NCBI GenBank assembly: GCA_019801415.1
Contig: JAHVJD010000004.1
Coordinates: 422,387 to 486,386, forward strand
Length of the DNA: 64,000 nt
Direction: 5' to 3'
DNA from: Nocardioides marinus
Lineage (GTDB): Bacteria > Pseudomonadota > Alphaproteobacteria > Rhodobacterales > Rhodobacteraceae
How positions within the stretch are numbered: position 1 is the stretch's first letter; each line of letters begins with the position of its first letter. The notes under the pieces were generated by a model. It searched no databases. It had not been told where the DNA came from and saw only the letters and a program-made list of their open reading frames with translations. The position numbers and the translations under genes were made by a program. This document shows positions 48,583 to 56,243 of this stretch, one piece after another.

Positions 48583-49471
48583 AGGCATCCGCAAATCCGG
48601 TTTCCTTTACGCTTTTCAACAGCTGGGTGCGTTCTGCCTTGGTTTTGGCCGGACCGACCAGAACCCGCCAGAAGGCTTTGCCATTGGTGGAATGTTCCCG
48701 CACCGACGGCACCATGCCTGCGTTGCGCATCATGTCCGCGGTACGATTGGCGTTGGCTTCGACGCTGAAGATCCCGATCTGGATGTAGGGCTTGTCCAGC
48801 GCGGACGGCTGCGGGGCAGGGCGCGGCGCGGCGGGTGCGGCGCTGGCGACCGGGGCGGCCGCGTCGATCGCCTCTGCGGCCCCTGCAATCGGGTCCAGCG
48901 ACGTTTGTGCAATGTCCGAGCCCGCGCTGGCGGCCAGAGCCTGCGCCGCATTCGCCGTCTCGGCATCTGTATCGGCCGTGGCGGTGTCGACGTCGGTCTC
49001 CGCGTCGCCTGGGCTGACTTCCTCGCGGCGCAGGGCGGTGACGTTCAGCTCGACCGGAGCTCCGGCCAGCATGCCGAGGGCTGCCGCCGCGTCGGAGGAG
49101 ACCTGCAGGCGCGGGCCGGGGATCTCGCGCTCCCGCCGGAACAACGCGCCGATCACGAACTGGCCGTTGGCGTTGTTGCGGATGATCACGCGTTCGGGTT
49201 CCTTGGTGTCGGGGTGTGCCACCCAGACCCCTCCGATCGACGGCCGACCGTCCCAGAGACCGGCTTCGGTGACCTGAAAGGCTTCGGGCGCTTCGACGTC
49301 GCGTTCCACCAGCCGGGTGCTGCTGGACGGGGTCACGGCGGCGGCGCCGTCCGGTTTCTTTTGCAAAAAGCCCAGTTTGGGACCGTCTTCGCAGCCGGTC
49401 AGAACCAGCAGGCCAATGGCCACCGCAGCAATCCGCGGCGCGGTCCTTGCATTGGACATGGTGTTTTGCAT
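48566..49471 (-). CDS. SPOR-domain lipoprotein
   Basis: 301 residues. Lipobox VLTGC near residue 25 after MQNTMSNARTAPRIAAVAIG, a middle region with a low-complexity Ala/Asp/Thr stretch, and a C-terminal SPOR domain (YIQIGIFSVEANANRTADMM, FWRVLVGPAKTKAERTQLLK). Likely an RlpA-type or peptidoglycan-binding lipoprotein; an RlpA DPBB core is suggested by RVIIRNNANGQFVIGALFRR but I am not sure. Its end overlaps the following dac gene. Confidence 0.82.
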   Translation of the reverse strand: MQNTMSNARTAPRIAAVAIGLLVLTGCEDGPKLGFLQKKPDGAAAVTPSSSTRLVERDVEAPEAFQVTEAGLWDGRPSIGGVWVAHPDTKEPERVIIRNNANGQFVIGALFRREREIPGPRLQVSSDAAAALGMLAGAPVELNVTALRREEVSPGDAETDVDTATADTDAETANAAQALAASAGSDIAQTSLDPIAGAAEAIDAAAPVASAAPAAPRPAPQPSALDKPYIQIGIFSVEANANRTADMMRNAGMVPSVREHSTNGKAFWRVLVGPAKTKAERTQLLKSVKETGFADAYAVSN

Positions 49472-49771
49472 GCTCTCTTCCTTGCCTGTGCCCGCAGCGC
49501 CAGCGCGCCCCTGCCGGAATGTCCGGTCTTCTTGTTGATTTGGCGGCATGATAGCCTGCGTGTCCAGCCATGAAAACCCTGCCGCATCACCGCATGCGGG
49601 AAAGCCCGGAGGCCGGCATGTTTCCGCCCGAATGGCGCCCTGCGCAACGCGGGCTTGACGGGCCAAGGGGGCATTGGCCGGGGCGCAGGGCCCGCAGGGC
49701 GGTGGTGGCGAAGGGGCGGTCCAATTTACGCTTGCTTCGTGCGGTTTTGCAGCCTAAACCGCAACCGGACC
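49472..49771. other. 300-base region before tRNA-Ser
   Basis: No convincing gene. It must hold the promoter of the SPOR-dac-tmk-holB operon (leftward) and that of tRNA-Ser (rightward). The reverse-strand frame over it that runs through the tRNA is a familiar false ORF. Confidence 0.4.
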
Positions 49772-49861
49772 GGGGAGGTGGCAGAGTGGTCGAATGCGGC
49801 GGTCTTGAAAACCGTTGAACGTGAGAGCGTTCCCAGGGTTCGAATCCCTGTCTCCCCGCCA
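49772..49861 (+). tRNA. tRNA-Ser (anticodon UGA)
   Basis: 90 bases including an encoded CCA. Acceptor GGGGAGG pairs with TCTCCCC, D-arm GCAGAGTGGTCGAATGC, anticodon loop CTTGAAA (TGA at 49806-49808), a long serine-type variable arm, and T-arm AGGGTTCGAATCCCT. The accessory region begins at its 3' end. Confidence 0.97.
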
Positions 49862-50136
49862 CTTGCTTCCGCGAAAGCGTTCTCCCGATCCAGTTGCGGC
49901 CGGATTTTTCCGTTGTTTTCGAGGGTTGTGCCGGACGGGCTATTCACCTTGCCTGGCGCGAGATGGGCGAAATCGGTCTCTCAGGGCCAATATTCTCTAA
50001 ACCTGTTGACTGCGCTGGTTTGGTGAATTTCTTGCAATGCGTTGATTGGGAAGCAAAAATCCCTATCGCAACCTGAGCACTTCGATCTGGGTGGCGCCCC
50101 CAGAGAAGCGACTCGGATCGGAAGTTTGCCATGCGA

Positions 50137-50640
50137 CTACCCTTGCACGGTTTCCCTGCCTCCGGGCGTGATTTTCGAGGTCGCCGGGACTTCACGTTCC
50201 CCCAACTCCAGCGTGTCAGTTCCACTACTGAGCCACGCAGCCAGGTGCTCTGCACCGGCATCGACTTGGCCCGGCGCTCGGAGCGCGCACTCCCACACCG
50301 TCGCCACGCGCCATCCGGATTTCAGCAGCTGCGCTTGCACCTCTCTATCCCTTCGGACATTGGCTTCAAACTTGGCTGTCCAGAACTCTCGGCGAGTCGA
50401 TGGCGTCGTGGCGTACCGGCATCCCTCATGCCGGTGCCAGTAGCAGCCGTGCACGAAGATGGCGGCGCGGTATTTTGGCAGAACCAGATCTGGTCGGCCG
50501 ATGATATTCTTCGCGTGCAGGCGATATCGAAATCCGCGCGCATGCAGGGCGCGGCGCAGAGCGAGTTCGGGCTTCGTGTCCTTCCCTCTGATCCCCGCCA
50601 TCATCCGTGAGCGGGTCGCCTTGTTCACGATGTCAGCCAT
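50137..50640 (-). CDS. vsr: Very short patch repair endonuclease Vsr
   Basis: 167 residues. RSRMMAGIRGKDTKPELALR, then IIGRPDLVLPKYRAAIFVHG and CYWHRHEGC, and WRVATVWECAL near the C-terminus, the catalytic Asp, His and zinc-site pattern of Vsr. It nicks next to T:G mismatches that arise when 5-methylcytosine deaminates. Divergent from the methyltransferase gene, with which it shares a 67-base promoter region. The ATG MADIVNKATR is the family start. Confidence 0.93.
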   Translation of the reverse strand: MADIVNKATRSRMMAGIRGKDTKPELALRRALHARGFRYRLHAKNIIGRPDLVLPKYRAAIFVHGCYWHRHEGCRYATTPSTRREFWTAKFEANVRRDREVQAQLLKSGWRVATVWECALRAPGQVDAGAEHLAAWLSSGTDTLELGEREVPATSKITPGGRETVQG

Positions 50641-50707
50641 TTGCCCCCTAGCCTCGTTTCCCGAACCTAGTATACACCAGTCCGATACCATTGTTCAGGA
50701 GCCTGAT

Positions 50708-52243
50708 TTGCCTTCCACTTTTGGCGTAGTCGACCTCTTTGCCGGCCCGGGCGGACTGGGCGAGGGATTTGCGTCTCTCGCGCTGGACGGTCATGTGCCG
50801 TTCCGGATCGGCATTTCCGTGGAAAAGGAAGCCTCGGCTCACCGTACGCTGACCTTGCGTGCATTTCTGAGGGAGTTCCGGTCGCGGCACGGAAAGCTGC
50901 CAGGCGAGTTCATCGATTTCCATGCCGGCATGACGCCCGAGCCGGATTGGTCGGAGATTGATCGCCGGGCGTGGAACATCGCTACGGAGGAGGCCCGCGC
51001 GTTGGAGTTGGGCACGGATGCTGCGGCGAGTGAAATCGACGATGCGATCGGGAAGCTGAGGCGCAAATTCGACGACACGATCCTGATCGGTGGTCCACCT
51101 TGTCAGGCGTATTCGCTCGTGGGGCGCGCGCGGTCCAGGGGAAAGGTTGGCTATGTGCCGGAGGAAGATGAGCGGCACTACCTGTTCCGCGAGTACATTC
51201 GTGTTCTCGACAGGCTCCGGCCGGCAGCCTTCGTCATGGAAAACGTCAAAGGAATGCTTTCTTCCACTGTCGAGAGCCGGCTGGTCTTCGAGATGCTGAT
51301 GGAGGACCTTTCCTCGCTGGGCTCCGGAAGCGGCCATCTTTATGAACTTCGCGCAATCCGCGTTGAAGAGGGGCAAGCCCGCCTGAAGGAAGCGACGCGG
51401 GCGTCCGATTTCATTGTGCGCGCGGAGGAATTCGGCGTTCCACAGCGACGGCACAGGGTGATCATCATCGGTATCCGCTCTGACCTCGCTGGAAGGGCCG
51501 GTAGCGCCCGAATTCAGGTCCCCGGGCGATCGCGCACCGTTCAGGATGCGATCGGAAACATGCCCGTTCTTCGGAGTGGCATCAGTCGCGGTGGCGACGA
51601 CGCAGAGCTATGGCGCGATGTTGTCGTGGATGCGGCATGTGACCTCGCCGCCCTTTTCAGGGATCGAGGACAGGCCGCGTTACGGAGGGAATTTGACAGC
51701 CTTGCGAAGCGGATGAGGCGTTCGGCACCACGCCGCCGAATTGCGACCGAACTCCCGGAAGGACATGGTCAGTCAAACGACGAACTGCTGGCTTGGATCG
51801 ACAGGCCGGAATTGCAGGCAATCGCCCAGCACGAGACTCGAGGCCACATGCGCTCGGACCTTGGGCGCTACCTCTTTGCCAGTGTCTTTGCCAAGGTGGC
51901 TGGATACAGCCCGAAGGCGGCCGACTTCCCGCCGGAGCTGAAGCCGGATCACAGGAACTGGCACACGGGCGTGTTCAACGATCGTTTCCGGGTGCAACTC
52001 TCCGACGAGCCGTCGACGACGGTGACGAGCCATATCTCGAAGGATGGCCATTACTTCATTCATCCCGATCCAATGCAATGCCGCAGCCTCACGGTGCGCG
52101 AGGCAGCACGCCTGCAGACATTTCCAGACGATTACCTGTTTCTGGGCAACCGCACCCAGCAGTATGTTCAGGTGGGGAATGCCGTGCCACCCTACCTGGC
52201 GCGCCAAGTTGCCCAACTGCTTCTTGAGAGTGCTGGTGGCTGA
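50708..52243 (+). CDS. dcm: DNA (cytosine-5)-methyltransferase
   Basis: 511 residues from TTG 50708. Motif I DLFAGPGGLG, IV GGPPCQAYSLVGR (Cys132), VI FVMENVKGM, VIII GVPQRRHRVIIIGIR, IX TVREAARLQTFPDDYLF and X VGNAVPPYLARQV. The spacer between I and IV is long (about 110 residues). It modifies cytosine in a specific site unknown to me. I chose TTG because AGGAG lies 6 bases before it; the ATG at 50630 would overlap vsr and lacks a ribosome site. It ends 11 bases from the DUF2971 stop. G+C lower by eye than the core. Confidence 0.93.
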   Translation: MPSTFGVVDLFAGPGGLGEGFASLALDGHVPFRIGISVEKEASAHRTLTLRAFLREFRSRHGKLPGEFIDFHAGMTPEPDWSEIDRRAWNIATEEARALELGTDAAASEIDDAIGKLRRKFDDTILIGGPPCQAYSLVGRARSRGKVGYVPEEDERHYLFREYIRVLDRLRPAAFVMENVKGMLSSTVESRLVFEMLMEDLSSLGSGSGHLYELRAIRVEEGQARLKEATRASDFIVRAEEFGVPQRRHRVIIIGIRSDLAGRAGSARIQVPGRSRTVQDAIGNMPVLRSGISRGGDDAELWRDVVVDAACDLAALFRDRGQAALRREFDSLAKRMRRSAPRRRIATELPEGHGQSNDELLAWIDRPELQAIAQHETRGHMRSDLGRYLFASVFAKVAGYSPKAADFPPELKPDHRNWHTGVFNDRFRVQLSDEPSTTVTSHISKDGHYFIHPDPMQCRSLTVREAARLQTFPDDYLFLGNRTQQYVQVGNAVPPYLARQVAQLLLESAGG

Positions 52244-52254
52244 ACGAAAGGGGG

Positions 52255-53205
52255 TCACGCGCTCACAATGTCGAGGCGATAGTGTGAAGATGATCGTCTC
52301 GCGGTAACAATTGGTGCGTGACCGCAGTTTTTCGCACAAATGGCTTCCAAACGGCTTCGGTATGCACGCGGCATCCTTTCGCCCACAATAATCAGCTTGA
52401 TTGCTTCAAACGGGTATTTGCGAAGGATCGGCAATTCGTCGTCCCGGTCGGTTTGGATCAATAGACGTCGCTCACGCTCGTAGCTCCATTCGGCAGGCTT
52501 GGTACCGAAGGCGTGTCGCCAGATATCATGCATCATTCGGAGAGCGTCAGCGCCTGCTTCTTCATAAATCGGGATTTCCGACAGCAATTCTGTCCTGCCT
52601 TGGTACTCGATTGCTTTCTTGGTTTCCTCTATTGCGGTCTGGCTGAACCAATCTTGATCCCAAGCTATCCCGTAAACCAAGCGGTCTACGGTAGGCGGCG
52701 CCTGCAGATAGGCCACATCAAGCAAGTAGCCCTCCGGTTCAGCATTCGCGATCAAATCCTCGTCGAAAACGATGCAGAACCCGCGAAGGCCGTCTCCGTA
52801 ATGGGACCACATCAGTAAATTATCCTGTTCGGAACCGAAGCAAGCAATGCGAATACCTTGACGCATCGCTCCAAATGGCGGTGCATAGTGTTGGCACTCG
52901 TCAAAATATTCTTCCATGTTTTCAACGAATGCCTGACAACTCATCAGCTCGTCGATCGAGTCCGCCGGAAAGCCCCATGCGGCTGCAGCGGCAAGAAATC
53001 GACTCGGTTCAATTTCGGGATTTGGAATGCCCTCGTAGATGTTGCTCCAGAATTCGAAAGGATCATTGTAAGCCGAGTGGTGCTGACAGAAAATCACTCC
53101 GCTCTCCAGGTTCTGAAGGGCGTATTCAGTTGGACCACTGAACTTGTAAAGCTTCCTGTTCGCCTCAGACTGCATCTGCGCCCACATCAGTTGAGAAGCC
53201 TTCAT
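52255..53205 (-). CDS. DUF2971 protein
   Basis: 316 residues. Family core: GIRIACFGSEQDNLLMWSHY and GDGLRGFCIVFDEDLI, then LLIQTDRDDELPILRKYPFE. DUF2971 proteins occur in many accessory loci and lack a known biochemical role. The start region overlaps the end of the AIPR gene by 41 bases with ATG 53205 (ATG 53187 and 53175 are alternatives), so it is the fifth coupled gene of the Z1/AIPR operon. An effector or helper role is an inference. Confidence 0.82.
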   Translation of the reverse strand: MKASQLMWAQMQSEANRKLYKFSGPTEYALQNLESGVIFCQHHSAYNDPFEFWSNIYEGIPNPEIEPSRFLAAAAAWGFPADSIDELMSCQAFVENMEEYFDECQHYAPPFGAMRQGIRIACFGSEQDNLLMWSHYGDGLRGFCIVFDEDLIANAEPEGYLLDVAYLQAPPTVDRLVYGIAWDQDWFSQTAIEETKKAIEYQGRTELLSEIPIYEEAGADALRMMHDIWRHAFGTKPAEWSYERERRLLIQTDRDDELPILRKYPFEAIKLIIVGERMPRAYRSRLEAICAKNCGHAPIVTARRSSSHYRLDIVSA

Positions 53206-55249
53206 CCCGTAGCTTTTCGAGCGCGCCCATGGCTATTGCACACTGCTTGTCCGATGGCATTTTTTGGGGAATGGCGGCACAGGTTTCCAGCACACCGTTT
53301 TCCCTTGGCGACAGGAGACCACGTTCGCGTGCCCAATTCCGGGCTTCTGCCCAAAAGGCGGCACCGAGCCTGTGCACTTCGAGCTCGGCTTCGACACTCG
53401 TTTCGACAGCTCTTTCCGCTCGCGCTTCTCTGACACGCTCGTTGGCAAGCTCAGGCGTGATCAAGACGCGATCAAATTCCTCGGGATAGCTCAGATCCCG
53501 TTGTTTGAGCCACTTCCAGCAAGCCTGTTTCTTCGCCCATTCGCTGAAGTTCCGCACGCCCTCGGGCGGATGGGTTATGACATCCTGAGCTTCAGCTGCC
53601 GCGATCAGCAGAGCCGATTTCAGTTCGGGCGAAATATCCTGACTTCGCCAGACAGAATCCAGATCCACCACCATATCTCGTTTTTCTGCATCATGAACCA
53701 ACTTGGCGATCGCATAGGTCACGATGTTGGCGCGATAACCGCCCTCGTACCATTCCGCGCCTGAGACCAGTTTTTCGGTTGCGCGGAAAATGATCGCCTT
53801 GGCGATCATTCGCTTGAACCAGAGCTCGTCGAATGCTGCCCCCTCCGATCCCCATCTCTTTCCGATGTGTTTGGCAAATTCCGCGAAGTTCTTCTGGGCG
53901 CCCAAGCTTACAACGTGTGGAATCATGGCCCAGGTGTTCTCGAATTTCGCCAGATCGGTCTTGGTGAAGAACTGGGACCGCGGAAACTCGGCGTCGAACT
54001 TCTTGCGCTCCGCTGGCGTTCTGCGCCCGCGCTCATCGGCATATTGACCTCGAGCGCGCTCATAGAACCATTTGGTGTCCCGGTATCCGTCTGCTCCCCT
54101 TACCAGAACTTTTCGTGAAAGCTCCTCCGTTCGGATATGGAATGGGTGGTTGGCGAAGAAGTCGGCCGCATTCACCTTGTTCTGGCTATTGGCATACTCA
54201 GAAATTCGCGGGACAACGAGTTCAGACCGTTCTCGCGGCACAATGGTCAGTTTCATTTGTACGTGCACATGTTCAAGCTGCTCGGCAAACGTCTTTCGAG
54301 CAGCATGCAGTGAGGCGGTGGTCTGACCGCCGTTGACAATCTGCAGATTGTCTGCCCGGACCAGCTGGAGGCCTAGGTCAGTTTGCTTCACCTCGATCGC
54401 GTCAGCCGTGGCACTGAGACCATTGTTGTAGGAAAAGAACATGTGCGGTTCATCGCGGATCGTGTTGCGAATGCCCCTGTTCACCTTGCCACGTGCCTGA
54501 AGAAAGCTCCTGACATTCGCTTCGAGAAGGCGCGGCCCCCACTTGTCGTAGATTGTGGCCAGTTGTTTGCCCGGAATTACAGCAAGATAGCTTTCGAGTG
54601 AGGCGTCGCTTCCGGATGCAGCCAGAAGCGGTATGCTGCCGCCAAAATCCCTCTCGAAATCGATGACCAGGTTTGCGCGCGCCTGTCCTTGTTCCATGTA
54701 CTGCTTGAGACGCTTCAGGTCCCAGACACTGAGGGTCACCGGTCGGCCATCCAGGTCCTTCACTTTCGCCGCGTCGGCGCGGGCGCGAAAGTCCGCGTTG
54801 GTCACAATGATCAGCTTGATTTTCTCGATGTGTTTCCAAGTGGTGGCGATCAGGTCGGCGACACCAAAACCGGCACTGGTTTCTTCCAGTTGCTCACGGA
54901 ATTCCGCTTTTAGACTTGAAACAACGAACCGGTAGAGGCGTTGAAGAAGACGCTGAATCTGGTCCTTGTTCTGTAGGCGCACCTCGTCGGTGAGTGCGAA
55001 GTCGCACAAGACAAGGCTCAGGATACCATCGCTGTCTCTTGGATCTCCGCCATAACCATCGATCCTTATCGGATTGCTGGCACCACCGCCCTCGAAATAG
55101 GCTCGATTTGCGCCGTCCAGTTCCCCGGCTTCCGTGAGCAGTTCCCCAGCTTTTTCAAAAAACGCCTCTACCGTGACGAGGCCCAAGGCGTCGGCATCGC
55201 CTTGGACATCTGCAATGAGTTCGTGATGAAATTCGTCGAGATCACTCAT
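53165..55249 (-). CDS. AIPR-family abortive-infection protein
   Basis: 694 residues. N-terminal nuclease-like region near IDGYGGDPRDSDGILSLVLC (63-82) and LIIVTNADFRARADA. The AIPR core is FFSYNNGLSATADAIEV (271-287) and NLQIVNGGQTTASLHAARK (301-319). The family was named from phage abortive-infection proteins and resembles PD-(D/E)XK nucleases. Starts 8 bases inside the previous gene. A DNA- or RNA-cleaving effector is likely. Confidence 0.88.
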   Translation of the reverse strand: MSDLDEFHHELIADVQGDADALGLVTVEAFFEKAGELLTEAGELDGANRAYFEGGGASNPIRIDGYGGDPRDSDGILSLVLCDFALTDEVRLQNKDQIQRLLQRLYRFVVSSLKAEFREQLEETSAGFGVADLIATTWKHIEKIKLIIVTNADFRARADAAKVKDLDGRPVTLSVWDLKRLKQYMEQGQARANLVIDFERDFGGSIPLLAASGSDASLESYLAVIPGKQLATIYDKWGPRLLEANVRSFLQARGKVNRGIRNTIRDEPHMFFSYNNGLSATADAIEVKQTDLGLQLVRADNLQIVNGGQTTASLHAARKTFAEQLEHVHVQMKLTIVPRERSELVVPRISEYANSQNKVNAADFFANHPFHIRTEELSRKVLVRGADGYRDTKWFYERARGQYADERGRRTPAERKKFDAEFPRSQFFTKTDLAKFENTWAMIPHVVSLGAQKNFAEFAKHIGKRWGSEGAAFDELWFKRMIAKAIIFRATEKLVSGAEWYEGGYRANIVTYAIAKLVHDAEKRDMVVDLDSVWRSQDISPELKSALLIAAAEAQDVITHPPEGVRNFSEWAKKQACWKWLKQRDLSYPEEFDRVLITPELANERVREARAERAVETSVEAELEVHRLGAAFWAEARNWARERGLLSPRENGVLETCAAIPQKMPSDKQCAIAMGALEKLRDEGFSTDVGADAV

Positions 55250-56243
55250 GCTTCAGTCCTTCCCGGATCACATCGATCAGATCACCTGTCAGCTTGTATG
55301 GTTCGCATGCGTCCAGAGAGATCGAGTAGCGGACATTCTCCACGCCTGGCGCGAGAGGCGTTGCTATCCGTGGGAAGCCCGCCTTGACCTCGAAGTCCGT
55401 TGCGGCTCCCAGAAGCCAACGCCGGTCATCATAATCGTTTTCGGGATCATATCCTGTCGAAAACAGCGTCTCTTCCCACGCTTCGAAGGCGGCACCGTCT
55501 TCTTCGAACATCTCTGCCGTCATTCGCACGTGGTCATGCAGGCTCTGACCTTCCGGCAGGACGGCCGAGGCCACATTGATCACACGCAGGCACAGGCGAC
55601 TTCCTTCGACATCTGCCAGCTGGTCTTCGGACGAAATAGCCACAAATGGCTTCGCCGCCACCCGCCGCGCCTTTACCTCGACGCAGCTTCCGATCAGCTC
55701 GAAATCCTTCGCCGATCCGGTGGGCCCGGTCCAAGCCTCGATTGCAGTCTCCGGTCCGAATGCGGAAACAAGCTCCCGAAGGAAGGCCAATTCGCCGACA
55801 AGGCCCCGTTGCTCTTCAACGGACAACCCATTGGGCTTCCCACCACGCAGAAGGTGATACCAGCGCCGCGTGCGCAGAAGCGCTCTGGAGAGTGCTTCGT
55901 CGCGATCTTGGCCTGCTTCCCCAGCCTCGACCACATCCCGGCAAAGGGTTTCGAAGATCTCGGCCTGACTTCTTTCCTTGAGCCCGAGAACGAATGCCGA
56001 TCCACCTGAAACAGGGCGGAAGGAAGCGACAAGGTTCTTTAACTTCGGCAGACGCGGCAGTGGTTGCGGCAGGCTGGGCAGCCTCAACATCAAGCCCGGC
56101 ATGCCTCCTTCCAGCACCACCCAGAAGAAATCGAAACGGCCTGCGACATTGACACGCTTTGCTTCGTCCGAGGCGAGTCTTTCCCATGGATCATGAGGCT
56201 TCAAGAGCAGCCTCCTGATCATCGTCCTCGTCTTCTTCACCAA
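55242..56243 (-). CDS. PD-(D/E)XK nuclease-like protein (DUF4420)
   Basis: 333 residues. QRGLVGELAFLRELV (E151) and SAKDFELIGSCVEVKARRVA give Asp180, Glu189 and Lys191, the PD-(D/E)XK active site. It should be a DNA nuclease. It starts inside the Z1 gene end (53-base overlap with ATG 56243, 32 with ATG 56222) and ends 8 bases inside the AIPR gene. In Z1/MORC-linked loci this family always sits at this place. Confidence 0.88.
   Translation of the reverse strand: MVKKTRTMIRRLLLKPHDPWERLASDEAKRVNVAGRFDFFWVVLEGGMPGLMLRLPSLPQPLPRLPKLKNLVASFRPVSGGSAFVLGLKERSQAEIFETLCRDVVEAGEAGQDRDEALSRALLRTRRWYHLLRGGKPNGLSVEEQRGLVGELAFLRELVSAFGPETAIEAWTGPTGSAKDFELIGSCVEVKARRVAAKPFVAISSEDQLADVEGSRLCLRVINVASAVLPEGQSLHDHVRMTAEMFEEDGAAFEAWEETLFSTGYDPENDYDDRRWLLGAATDFEVKAGFPRIATPLAPGVENVRYSISLDACEPYKLTGDLIDVIREGLKHE

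Noticed and set aside
49587..49862. Reverse-strand ORF across tRNA-Ser (MAGRQGFEPWER start)
   Set aside because: A well-known false ORF antisense to a tRNA; no other support.
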